Shown here one piece after another: positions 8,471 to 16,098 of a stretch of 64,000 bases of DNA. Within the stretch, counting starts at the first letter, position 1. Each line of letters begins with the position of its first letter. A program made the translations under genes and the position numbers. The notes under the pieces were generated by a model. The model did not search any database. It was not told where the DNA came from and worked only from the letters and a program-made list of their open reading frames with translations. Source of the stretch: Nocardioides baculatus (GTDB taxonomy: Bacteria > Actinomycetota > Actinomycetes > Propionibacteriales > Nocardioidaceae); contig NZ_JAERSG010000001.1 in assembly GCF_016735675.1 (NCBI RefSeq), forward strand, positions 434,001 to 498,000. The letters run 5' to 3'.

Positions 8471-9691
8471 TCAGCCGGACGTCACTGCACCGGTCCAGAC
8501 GCGGCCGCCGGTGCCGGAGTCGCCGACGAGCAGCAGGTCGTCCTCGCCGCTGCCGGCCACGAGGGTGTGGTCGCCCGCCGTCTCCGGCTCGAGGGGTACG
8601 ACGACCCGCTCCCAGCCGCGGCCGTCGTCGGTGCGCCAGAGCTCGTAGTGGTCGCCGGTGCTGACCGTGGCGAGGACGCCGAGCGGCGTCCGGGCGAGCG
8701 ACGCGACGTAGGGCGCTCCGCGCCAGTCCGAACCGTCCGCGATCTCACCGAAGGTCACGGCGTCGTCCCAGTCGTCGTCACCCCCCTCGTTCCGCAGCCA
8801 CGCGGCGAAGCGCCCGCCGCTCCGCCCGACCACCAGCAGCCGGTCGTCGTCGAGGAGCACCACCCGCTGGGCGTCCTCGATCTCCGTCGTCGCCGGCATC
8901 TCCTGCGGCTGCCACGTCAGCCCGTCGGGCGAGGTCCAGGCGAGCGGGTCGGGGTCCATGAGCCGCCCGGTGCGGGCGCCACCGCCCACGACGATCCACT
9001 CGTTACCGGCCCAGCCGCCGCCCTGGGTGATCGACTGGAGGTCGCCGTCGTCGGTCAGGCCGGGCTCTGCCTCGACCCGGGTGAACTCGCGCGGGTCGTC
9101 GGTGACCCAGACGCCCGGTCCCGAGATCCGGTTGCCGGTGATCAGCCAGCCCTCCGGCCCGCCGGAGACCGCTCCGACGTTGGTCGCGGTGACCCCGCCG
9201 AACTGGATGAAGACGGCCCGGACGTCGACGATCCGGTTGCCGTCGGCGTAGAACGACGTCACGCGCGGGTTGCCGTGGGCACCGCCGGAGCGCGCGCCGA
9301 GCATGGCCACCCGGTCGCGGGAGCACGCCACCGAGTTGATGATCGCCCGCCTGCCCCAGTAGGTCCGCGCGTCCACCGGCACCGACGTCCACGTCTCGCG
9401 GTCGGTCGAGAACCACGCGGCCGGCCGGGTGTCGCGGGTCTCGGTCGGGCGGTCGAGGAACACCGCGCCCACGACCCACCAGCCGTCACCGCACTCGACC
9501 GCGTCGCGCACGACCGTACGGCCGGGCGGCCCGCCCGGGTCGGGCAGCAGGCGCTCGGTCCAGGTGACGTCGACCGGTTCGAGGCCGGACGGCGGGTCGG
9601 AGGACGGGTCGGAGGGCGGGTCGTCGCACGCGACGAGGCCCGCCGCGAGCGCGGCGGCCACGGTTGCGACGACGGCGCGGCGGGACCTCAC
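8471..9691 (-). CDS. Putative lipoprotein with Asp-box (BNR-like) repeats
   Basis: 406-aa secreted protein of unknown function. A GTG at 9691 starts a lipoprotein signal with Arg-Arg at residues 4-5 and a lipobox 'LVAC' near residue 22, then a Pro/Ser/Asp-rich tether. The body has several sialidase-like Asp-box segments ('STDRETWTSV', 'TSPDGLTWQP', 'RTDDGRGWERV'), suggesting a beta-propeller that could bind sugars or proteins; no sialidase active-site Arg triad is evident. It is divergent from the SRPBCC gene with a 59-bp shared promoter region. The open frame continues upstream of the GTG, but that extension would precede the signal peptide. Confidence 0.6.
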   Translation of the reverse strand: MRSRRAVVATVAAALAAGLVACDDPPSDPSSDPPSGLEPVDVTWTERLLPDPGGPPGRTVVRDAVECGDGWWVVGAVFLDRPTETRDTRPAAWFSTDRETWTSVPVDARTYWGRRAIINSVACSRDRVAMLGARSGGAHGNPRVTSFYADGNRIVDVRAVFIQFGGVTATNVGAVSGGPEGWLITGNRISGPGVWVTDDPREFTRVEAEPGLTDDGDLQSITQGGGWAGNEWIVVGGGARTGRLMDPDPLAWTSPDGLTWQPQEMPATTEIEDAQRVVLLDDDRLLVVGRSGGRFAAWLRNEGGDDDWDDAVTFGEIADGSDWRGAPYVASLARTPLGVLATVSTGDHYELWRTDDGRGWERVVVPLEPETAGDHTLVAGSGEDDLLLVGDSGTGGRVWTGAVTSG

Positions 9692-9738
9692 GACCCGAGT
9701 GTGCCCGTTGGGGTGCCCCGCGTGCGCCCCTCGTTGTC

Positions 9739-9744
9739 TAACGT
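9739..9744 (+). promoter_or_regulatory. -10 hexamer TAACGT, leaderless start
   Basis: TAACGT ends 6 nt before the ATG at 9751 and no ribosome-binding sequence lies between them, the pattern of a leaderless actinobacterial transcript. Confidence 0.55.
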
Positions 9745-9750
9745 GGCGGG

Positions 9751-10185
9751 ATGCCATCGGTCTCCCGCACTTTCTCGACGGTCGCCACGCCCGACGCGGC
9801 CTACGCCTACCTCGCCGACTTCACCCACGCCGAGGAGTGGGACCCGGGCACGCAGACGTGCGAGCGCACCTCGGGCGACGGCGGCGTCGGCACGACCTAC
9901 CGCAACGTCTCGACGTTCCTCGGCCGCGAGGTCGAGATCACCTACACGACCGCCGAGCTCGCGCCGCCGACGCGCGTGCACCTGCGCGGCACCAACGAGC
10001 AGTTCGAGGGCCACGACATCTTCGAGATCACCGCGGCCGGGCGCGGCTCGCAGGTCCGCTACACCGCGGAGATGTCGTTCAGCGGGCTCTCCCGGTTCGC
10101 CTCGCCCGTGGTGGCGGCGTACCTCCCGATCCTGGCGAGGAAGACCGTCGACCAGCTCCGCGCCTCGCTCGACCGGCAGGTCTGA
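9751..10185 (+). CDS. SRPBCC / polyketide-cyclase-like family protein
   Basis: 144-aa START-like (SRPBCC) domain protein: 'FSTVATPDAAYAYLADFTHAEEWDPG' at the N-terminus, central beta strands and a long C-terminal helix ending in 'ARKTVDQLRASLDR'. Such folds bind hydrophobic ligands or act as small cyclases/dehydratases; the ligand cannot be told from sequence. It probably starts without a leader. The next gene begins 2 bp after its stop, so the two are probably co-transcribed. Confidence 0.75.
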   Translation: MPSVSRTFSTVATPDAAYAYLADFTHAEEWDPGTQTCERTSGDGGVGTTYRNVSTFLGREVEITYTTAELAPPTRVHLRGTNEQFEGHDIFEITAAGRGSQVRYTAEMSFSGLSRFASPVVAAYLPILARKTVDQLRASLDRQV

Positions 10186-10186
10186 C

Positions 10187-10465
10187 GTGCCCGCGAAGAA
10201 GAAGAGCTCGCCCGGGCCGTCGGTGAAGGACCCCGAGGTCTACGAGGCGCTGCGCGACGAGGGCGCGAGCAAGGAGAAGGCGGCGCGGATCGCCAACGCC
10301 GCAGCCGCGCAGGGCAGGTCCAAGGTCGGCAAGCGCGGCGGCAGCGCCGAGGACTACGAGGACCGCACCGTCGCCGAGCTGCGCAAGCGCGCGAGCGAGC
10401 TCGGCATCGAGGGACGCTCGAGCATGAACAAGGTGGACCTCATCGAGGCGCTCCGCCACCACTGA
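10187..10465 (+). CDS. Small basic protein with Rho-N/SAP-like C-terminus
   Basis: 92-aa protein. The N-terminal half is Lys/Ala-rich ('VPAKKKSSPGPSVKDP', then 'EGASKEKAARIANAAAAQG'), typical of actinobacterial DUF7218-like proteins. The C-terminal 35 residues ('DRTVAELRKRASELGIEG', 'KVDLIEALR') match the Rho-termination-factor N-terminal (SAP-like) nucleic-acid-binding fold. GTG start at 10187, one base after the previous stop. Function unknown; nucleic-acid binding or a stress role is inferred. Confidence 0.7.
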   Translation: MPAKKKSSPGPSVKDPEVYEALRDEGASKEKAARIANAAAAQGRSKVGKRGGSAEDYEDRTVAELRKRASELGIEGRSSMNKVDLIEALRHH

Positions 10466-10482
10466 GTCGCCGAGCGACTCAG
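10462..10482. terminator. Bidirectional hairpin between convergent genes
   Basis: Perfect 9-bp stem CTGAGTCGC / GCGACTCAG with a 3-nt loop. It contains the stop codon of the rightward small gene and that of the leftward MerR gene. There is no T tract, so this is a candidate compact bidirectional terminator. Confidence 0.5.
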
Positions 10483-11309
10483 CCGCGATCGAGGTGGGCC
10501 AGCGCCCTCAGCCACATCCGGTCGACGTCGACGGCCGCGGTCTCGCGGCCCGGCTCGTCGAGGAGTCGTACGACGTCCGCGGGCGGATCCGCTCCCGCCG
10601 CGCGGGCCGCGTCGAGCAGGACGCGCGCCGCCGCGATCGCCGCGGGGCGGTGCCCGGTCACCACGGACTCGTAGACGGGTCCGGCGCTGCCCGGCACCTC
10701 CCAGGCCGAGACGAGCGCGGCCCGGGCGTCGCTCACCGTGACGACCGTCCACTCGCGGCGCAGTGGTGAGCCCTCGGCCAGCTGGCACCGCGCCGGGCTC
10801 GCCGACGGGTCGGCCGACAGGTCGTCGTCGAAGTCGGCCACCACGGCCGACCACGCGGCCGTGCGCGCGAGCTCGTCCCACCGGCGGCGCTGGTCGGCGA
10901 ACCGGTCGCCCTCCTGGAACGTGCCCAGCACGAGCGGGCGCTCGGCCCGGGCGAGCGCCTCGTCCTCGACGGCGTACGACGCCGCGACGAGGGCACGCCT
11001 GCCCAGCCGCCGCACGCCGAGGTGCGGGAAGTCGCGCGTCATCACCGCGTGCACCGACTCGTCCGGTCGGCGCCGGCGGCGCTCGACGGACCCGATGGCC
11101 GCACCGAGCCCGACGCCGGTCGCGCGCAGGTCGAGCACCTGGTGGACGAGGTCGACGTCGGCGTCGGTGAAGCGGCGGTGGCCGGAGGCCGTACGCGCGC
11201 CGGCCGGGAAGCCGAAGCGGTTGTCCCAGGTGCGCAGCACGGTCGGCGTGAGTCCGGTGCGCTCGGCGAGCACCCCGATCCCGAAGCCCTCTGCTCGTCC
11301 CACCGTCAC
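10479..11309 (-). CDS. MerR-family regulator with DICT sensory domain
   Basis: 276-aa regulator. Residues about 10-75 form a MerR helix-turn-helix ('GVLAERTGLTPTVLRTWDNRFGFP', abridged here, then 'SGHRRFTDADVDLVHQVLDL'). Residues about 115-240 match the DICT domain, which is associated with light-response regulators and diguanylate cyclases ('LVLGTFQEGDRFADQRRRW', 'WSAVVADFDDD'). The GTG at 11309 was used as start; an in-frame GTG two codons later is possible. It is divergent from the small membrane peptide gene, with a MerR-like operator between them, so it probably autoregulates and controls that gene and csbD. The signal it senses is unknown. Confidence 0.82.
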   Translation of the reverse strand: MTVGRAEGFGIGVLAERTGLTPTVLRTWDNRFGFPAGARTASGHRRFTDADVDLVHQVLDLRATGVGLGAAIGSVERRRRRPDESVHAVMTRDFPHLGVRRLGRRALVAASYAVEDEALARAERPLVLGTFQEGDRFADQRRRWDELARTAAWSAVVADFDDDLSADPSASPARCQLAEGSPLRREWTVVTVSDARAALVSAWEVPGSAGPVYESVVTGHRPAAIAAARVLLDAARAAGADPPADVVRLLDEPGRETAAVDVDRMWLRALAHLDRG

Positions 11310-11317
11310 CCCTCACA

Positions 11318-11349
11318 CTTGTGCATGTTGTCCGGATAACTTATACATG
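11318..11349. promoter_or_regulatory. MerR-type dyad between divergent genes
   Basis: A 32-bp imperfect dyad (11 of 16 positions symmetric) centred on TCC|GGA at 11333/11334. It overlies a rightward TTGTGC (11319-11324) ... TATACA promoter with a spacer of about 18 bp. MerR proteins bind such elongated spacers and untwist them to activate. Probable target of the adjacent MerR-DICT protein. Confidence 0.55.
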
Positions 11350-11389
11350 AGTGCAGAGGTATTTTCCTCTCTCACACCAGGAGACTTCC

Positions 11390-11569
11390 ATGGGCACAGT
11401 GATCCTGATCGGCACCGTGGCGATCGTCGTGGCCATCGTCGGCTGCTTCTTCATCTGGCGCCTCGACGCGTCGCGCGCCGAGGAGGTCGAGCACACGCCG
11501 CCGCCGCGCCAAGCCGGCCCCGCGCTCGAGGGCCGAGCGGCCACGCCGCCGCGACCGATCGACCCGTAG
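11390..11569 (+). CDS. Small single-pass membrane protein
   Basis: 59-aa protein with one transmembrane segment at residues 3-22 ('VILIGTVAIVVAIVGCFFIW') and a charged, Pro-rich cytoplasmic tail. The ATG at 11390 is chosen because AGGAGA lies about 6 nt upstream, whereas the earlier in-frame GTG at 11351 has no such site and falls inside the promoter. Function unknown; control by the divergent MerR-DICT protein is inferred from the shared operator. Confidence 0.6.
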   Translation: MGTVILIGTVAIVVAIVGCFFIWRLDASRAEEVEHTPPPRQAGPALEGRAATPPRPIDP

Positions 11570-11664
11570 CCGATCCCACCCCATCGGGTGCTTTCCGGTG
11601 CCGGTGCGCGTGGCACGTTCGAAGAGTGACCGCACCGGTCGCCCCGATCACAGGAGGAACCACG

Positions 11665-11838
11665 ATGGGTCTCGACGACAAGATCAGCAACAAGGCCGAG
11701 GAGCTCAAGGGCCAGGCCAAGGAGTCCACCGGCAAGGCCACCGACAACGAGCAGCTCGAGGCCGAGGGCAAGGGCGACCAGGCGGGCGCCAACCTCAAGC
11801 AGGCCGGTGAGAAGATCAAGGACGTCTTCAAGGGCTGA
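11665..11838 (+). CDS. CsbD-family stress-associated protein
   Basis: 57-aa hydrophilic, Lys/Glu-rich protein with the CsbD pattern ('LDDKISNKAEELKGQAKEST' then 'GKGDQAGANLKQAGEKIKDV'). CsbD proteins accumulate under general stress in many bacteria; their biochemistry is unknown. A full AGGAGG site lies 7 nt before the ATG, the best in this region, which suggests high expression. A hairpin follows the gene. Confidence 0.88.
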   Translation: MGLDDKISNKAEELKGQAKESTGKATDNEQLEAEGKGDQAGANLKQAGEKIKDVFKG

Positions 11839-11853
11839 GTCCCCTGAGCGTCG

Positions 11854-11880
11854 GCCGGTCCCCGCGGTGCGGGGGCCGGC
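11854..11880 (+). terminator. Hairpin downstream of csbD
   Basis: 12-bp stem GCCGGTCCCCGC (11854-11865) / GCGGGGGCCGGC (11869-11880) with one G-T pair and a 3-nt loop, 15 bp after the csbD stop. No T-run, as is common for actinobacterial terminators. Confidence 0.6.
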
Positions 11881-11938
11881 TCTCGTGCGTCACGGGACCG
11901 TAAGGATCCGGAGGCTGCCGGCGGTGCCCGTCTGCTCC

Positions 11939-11944
11939 TAGGCT
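11939..11944 (+). promoter_or_regulatory. -10 hexamer TAGGCT, leaderless start
   Basis: TAGGCT ends 6 nt before the ATG at 11951, with no ribosome-binding sequence. Confidence 0.55.
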
Positions 11945-11950
11945 CGCAGG

Positions 11951-12703
11951 ATGATCCCCGAGAGCGTGGCGCAGTTCATCGACGCCGAGGTCGCCGCGGC
12001 GACCACCCGCTACGACGACCTCCGGGCCGTCGTCCTCAACGGCACCCTCAAGCGGTCGCCCGAGCCGAGCCACACCGACGGCCTCCTCGAGATCACCCGA
12101 CGGGTGCTCGAAGGGGTCGGCACCCGCGTGGACGTCGTACGTCTCGTGGACCACGTCGTCCCGCCCGGCGTGCAGCCCGACATGCGCGAGCACGGCTGGG
12201 AGACCGACGACTTCCCCGACCTCTACCGGAGCCTCGTCGAGCCGGCCGACATCGTCATCCTCGCCACTCCGATCTGGCTCGGTGACCAGTCGTCGCTGAC
12301 CAGGCTCGCGATCGAGCGGCTCTACGGCTGGTCCGGCGAGCTCAACGCCGCGGGTCAGTGGAGCTACTACGGCAAGGTCGGCGGCGTCGTCATCACCGGC
12401 AACGAGGACGGCGGCAAGCACTGCGCCGCGCAGATGCTCTACGCCCTGAGCCACATCGGCTTCACGATTCCCCCGCAGGTCGACGCCTACTGGAACGGCG
12501 AGGCCGGTCCGGGCCCCTCCTACCTCGACGACGACCGTGGCGCCCAGAACCACTGGACCACCCGCAACGCCGTCTTCGCCGCGTGGAACATGCTGCACGC
12601 GGCACGGCGGCTCAAGGACTCCGGAGGCATCCCGGCCCACGGCACCAGCACGTTCAACTGGGACCTCTCCGACCCCGACCACCCCAACCCCGAGTACCGG
12701 TGA
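11951..12703 (+). CDS. Flavodoxin-fold NAD(P)H-dependent oxidoreductase
   Basis: 250-aa protein of the NADPH-dependent FMN reductase superfamily. 'AVVLNGTLKRSPEPSHTDGL' is the FMN-phosphate loop, 'ADIVILATPIWLGDQSS' contacts the isoalloxazine ring, and 'KVGGVVITGNEDGGKH' is the third flavin loop. Likely reduces quinones, flavins or related acceptors in the cytoplasm; substrate not predictable. Begins leaderless after TAGGCT. Confidence 0.8.
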   Translation: MIPESVAQFIDAEVAAATTRYDDLRAVVLNGTLKRSPEPSHTDGLLEITRRVLEGVGTRVDVVRLVDHVVPPGVQPDMREHGWETDDFPDLYRSLVEPADIVILATPIWLGDQSSLTRLAIERLYGWSGELNAAGQWSYYGKVGGVVITGNEDGGKHCAAQMLYALSHIGFTIPPQVDAYWNGEAGPGPSYLDDDRGAQNHWTTRNAVFAAWNMLHAARRLKDSGGIPAHGTSTFNWDLSDPDHPNPEYR

Positions 12704-12733
12704 CGCCTGCGGCCTGATGTCGGTCGCCGCTCA

Positions 12734-12739
12734 TAGGGT
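12734..12739 (+). promoter_or_regulatory. -10 hexamer TAGGGT for recCBD
   Basis: TAGGGT ends 7 nt before the GTG at 12747. This supports that GTG, not the upstream ATG at 12717, as the recC start. Confidence 0.5.
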
Positions 12740-12746
12740 GGCGCGC

Positions 12747-15700
12747 GTGACCCTGCACCTCCACACCGCCGAGCGCACCGACGCGCTCGCCGACGGCCTC
12801 GCGGACCTGCTGGTCACCCCGCTGCCCGACCCGTTCGCGCGGGAGGTGGTGGTCGTCCCGGCGCGGGGCGTCGAGCGCTGGCTCACCCAGCGGCTGTCGC
12901 ACCGGCTCGGTGCGGGCAGTCGCGGTGGCGACGGCGTGTGCGCGGGCGTCGACTTCGTGACTCCCCACTCGCTGGTCTCGATGCTGCTCGACCGCGACGC
13001 CGAGGACCCGTGGAGCCCCGACCGGTTGGCCTGGCCACTGCTCGAGGTGATCGACGACGTGATGGGCACACCGGGCTTCGAGGACCTCACCACCCACCTC
13101 GGCGGCGGCGACCCGACCGACGAGAGGTCGGCCCGGCGCTACGCCGTCGCGCGACGGCTCGCCGGTCTCTTCTCGTCCTACGCCGTCCAGCGCCCGCAGC
13201 TGGTCCGCGACTGGCGGGCGGGCGACGACACCGACGGCGACGGGCAGGAGCTGGCCTCCGACCTGAGGTGGCAGGCCGAGCTGTGGCGACGGCTCGTCGC
13301 CGAGGTCGACGCACCAGCGCCCGACCTCCGCCATGCCGAGACGGTCGCCCGCCTCGCGGGCGGCGCGGAGGGTCTCGACCTGCCCGGCCGGCTGTCGCTG
13401 TTCGGCCACACCCGGCTGCCGGTGACCGAGGTCGAGCTGCTGCGCGCACTCGGTGGCCACCGCGACGTGCACCTCTGGCTCCCGCAGCCCTCGCCGTCAC
13501 TCTGGGCGGCGCTCGCGCCGACGGCGGCGGTGGGTCCGGTCGCGCGCGCCGACGACGACTCGGCCGCGCTGGTCGCCCACCCGCTCCTGGCCTCGCTCGG
13601 CCGCGACTCGCGCGAGCTGCGCCGTACGCTCGGCGAGCTCGCGACCGACCAGTACAGCGCCGGGCACGCCGACCCCTCGACCGTCCTCGGCTGGCTCCAG
13701 TCCGACCTCCGCGCCAACCGCTCGCCCGACGCCGCGACCCTCGCCACCCGGGTGCGGGCGGCGACCGACCAGTCGGTGCAGGTGCACGCCTGCCACGGCA
13801 CCGCGCGCCAGGTCGACGTGCTGCGTGAGGTGCTCGTCGGCCTGCTCCAGGACGACCCGACGCTCGAGCCGCGCGACATCCTCGTGATGTGCCCCGACAT
13901 CGAGACCTACGCGCCACTGATCTCGGCGGGCTTCGGCCTCGCCGACGTCGCCGACGAGGCCGCCGGCCACCCGGCCCACCGGCTGCGGGTCCGGCTCGCG
14001 GACCGCTCGCCCGGTGCGACCAACCCGCTGCTGGGGGTCGCCGCCGACCTCGTCGAGCTCGCGGCCGGTCGGATGACCGCGACGGCCGTGCTCGACCTCG
14101 CCGCGACCGAGCCGGTCCGGGCCCGCTTCGGCTTCACCGACGACCACCTCGAGCGGATCACCCGCTGGGTCGACCAGGCGGCGATCCGCTGGGGCTACGA
14201 CCGCGACCACCGCGGCGCCTTCGGACTCGACCTCGACGCCAACACCTGGCTCAGCGGCCTCCAGCGGGTGCTCCTCGGGGCCGCGATGTCGGGCGAGGGC
14301 CACCGCTACGTCCGCTCCACCCTGCCGATCGACGACGTCGGCGACGGCCACCTCGAGCTCGTCGGGACGTTCGTCGAGATGGTCGACCGGCTGCACACCT
14401 TCGTCCGCGCGGCGGGCGACGCCACCTCGGTCGCCGACTGGACCGACGCGCTCGGCGCGGCCGTGCACGGCCTCACTGCGAGCGGCCCGGACGACGCCTG
14501 GCGGGTGGCCCAGTTCGACCGCGAGCTGGCCCGGATCTCCGCGGGCGTCGGCGACCACGAGACCCGCCTGCGCCATGCCGACCTCCGTGCGCTGCTGCGG
14601 CACCGGCTGCGTGGCCGGCCGACGCGGAGCAACTTCCGCACCGGCACGCTCACCGTCTGCACAATGGTGCCGATGCGCTCGGTGCCGCACCGGGTCGTCT
14701 GCCTGGTCGGCCTCGACGACGGCGTGTTCCCGCGCCTCGAGTCGGTCGACGGCGACGACGTGCTGGCCCGTCGCCCGCTGACGGGCGAGCGCGACATCCG
14801 CTCGGAGGACCGCCAGCTGCTGCTCGACGCGATCGGCGCCGCGACGGAGACGCTGGTGATCACCTACGCCGGCCGCGGCGAGCACACCAACGACGACAGG
14901 CCGCCGGCCGTGCCTCTCGGCGAGCTGCTCGACACCCTCGACCGCACCTGCAGCGAGCCGGTCCGCGCCGACATCCTGCTCCAGCACCCGCTCCAGCCCT
15001 TCGACGAGGCCAACCTGACCTCCGGCGCGCTCGTGCGCGCGGTCGACCGGCCGTTCTCCTTCGACCGCACGGCGCTCGCGGGTGCGGAGGCGGCGCGCGC
15101 GCCGCGGACCGCGCCCCGGGCCCTCGTCCCCGACCCGCTCGTCGCGCCCGAGCCGGTGCCGGAGGTGTCGCTGAGCGACCTGCACGACTTCTTCGCCCAC
15201 CCGGTGCGGAGCTTCCTGCGGCACCGGCTCCGGGTGACCACCCCCTACGACGTGGAGGAGACCAAGGACGCCGTCCCGATCACCCTCGACGGGCTGGAGA
15301 AGTGGCAGGTCGGCGACTATCTCGCCTCTGAGGTGTTGAACGGCGCCGACGCGATTGCCGTAGGAGAAGCCATCAAGCTGTCGGGCGTGCTCCCCCCGGA
15401 GCAACTGGGCCTATCCGTTTTCGAGGACATCATTAAGGTCGCGCGCCCTTTGGTTCTTACCGCTATGGAGAACCGAACCGGCGCCAAGCGCACCCTCGAC
15501 GTCGACATCGACCTCGGCGACCGCCGGCTCACCGGCACCGTCTCGGGCGTCTTCGGCAACAACCTCGTCTCCGTGAGCTACTCCAGCCTCGGTGCCAAGC
15601 ACCGCCTCGCCGCCTGGCTCGACGCGCTCGCCCTCGCCGCCGGCCACCCCGACGAGAACTGGACCGCCCACACGATCGGTCGCTGGGGCCGGTCGGGTCG

Positions 15701-16097
15701 CCGCGCACAGATCTCGCCGATGCCCGACCACGATGCGCGCACCCACCTGCGCGAGCTCGTCGACGTGATGGAGCGTGGCCAGCGCGAGCCGCTGCCCCTC
15801 CCGATCAAGACCAGCCTGGCGTTCGCCGAGGAGTTCGCGATCGGGGCGCAGGGACAGGCCGACCCCGACCTCAAGGCGCAGGGCGAGTGGGTGACGCCCC
15901 GCTTCAACGAGACCGGCTTCCCCAAGGAGGACGGCGACCAGTGGCACGTCCGGGCCTGGGGCGAGGCCGCTCCCTACGAGGTGCTCGCCTCACCGCTCCT
16001 GCCGGACGAGGACGGCGAGGGGCCCCACCGCCTGGGCCACTACGCGCTCCGCGTCTGGTCGCCGTTGCTCGCCGTCGAGCTGGTCCGGGGGCTCTGA
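12747..16097 (+). CDS. recC: Exodeoxyribonuclease V gamma subunit RecC
   Basis: 1116-aa RecC of the RecBCD helicase-nuclease that processes double-strand ends and recognises Chi during homologous recombination. 'PFAREVVVVPARGVERWLTQ' near the N-terminus and 'TVCTMVPMRSVPHRVVCLVG' mid-protein are typical RecC motifs; RecC retains inactive helicase and nuclease folds. The start GTG (12747) gives the family N-terminus 'TLHLHTAERTDALADGL' and sits 7 nt after a -10-like TAGGGT. First gene of recC-recB-recD; the stop is one base before the recB ATG. Around 15335-15480 the coding sequence turns markedly less GC-rich with rare codons (see findings). Confidence 0.93.
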   Translation: MTLHLHTAERTDALADGLADLLVTPLPDPFAREVVVVPARGVERWLTQRLSHRLGAGSRGGDGVCAGVDFVTPHSLVSMLLDRDAEDPWSPDRLAWPLLEVIDDVMGTPGFEDLTTHLGGGDPTDERSARRYAVARRLAGLFSSYAVQRPQLVRDWRAGDDTDGDGQELASDLRWQAELWRRLVAEVDAPAPDLRHAETVARLAGGAEGLDLPGRLSLFGHTRLPVTEVELLRALGGHRDVHLWLPQPSPSLWAALAPTAAVGPVARADDDSAALVAHPLLASLGRDSRELRRTLGELATDQYSAGHADPSTVLGWLQSDLRANRSPDAATLATRVRAATDQSVQVHACHGTARQVDVLREVLVGLLQDDPTLEPRDILVMCPDIETYAPLISAGFGLADVADEAAGHPAHRLRVRLADRSPGATNPLLGVAADLVELAAGRMTATAVLDLAATEPVRARFGFTDDHLERITRWVDQAAIRWGYDRDHRGAFGLDLDANTWLSGLQRVLLGAAMSGEGHRYVRSTLPIDDVGDGHLELVGTFVEMVDRLHTFVRAAGDATSVADWTDALGAAVHGLTASGPDDAWRVAQFDRELARISAGVGDHETRLRHADLRALLRHRLRGRPTRSNFRTGTLTVCTMVPMRSVPHRVVCLVGLDDGVFPRLESVDGDDVLARRPLTGERDIRSEDRQLLLDAIGAATETLVITYAGRGEHTNDDRPPAVPLGELLDTLDRTCSEPVRADILLQHPLQPFDEANLTSGALVRAVDRPFSFDRTALAGAEAARAPRTAPRALVPDPLVAPEPVPEVSLSDLHDFFAHPVRSFLRHRLRVTTPYDVEETKDAVPITLDGLEKWQVGDYLASEVLNGADAIAVGEAIKLSGVLPPEQLGLSVFEDIIKVARPLVLTAMENRTGAKRTLDVDIDLGDRRLTGTVSGVFGNNLVSVSYSSLGAKHRLAAWLDALALAAGHPDENWTAHTIGRWGRSGRRAQISPMPDHDARTHLRELVDVMERGQREPLPLPIKTSLAFAEEFAIGAQGQADPDLKAQGEWVTPRFNETGFPKEDGDQWHVRAWGEAAPYEVLASPLLPDEDGEGPHRLGHYALRVWSPLLAVELVRGL

Positions 16098-16098
16098 G

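Noticed and set aside
13497..15404. 635-codon minus-strand frame opposite recC.
   Set aside because: Antisense artefact of third-position GC bias.
15335..15480. Possible insertion element inside recC.
   Set aside because: Frame is continuous, no terminal repeats or target duplication are visible; kept only as a codon-usage anomaly.
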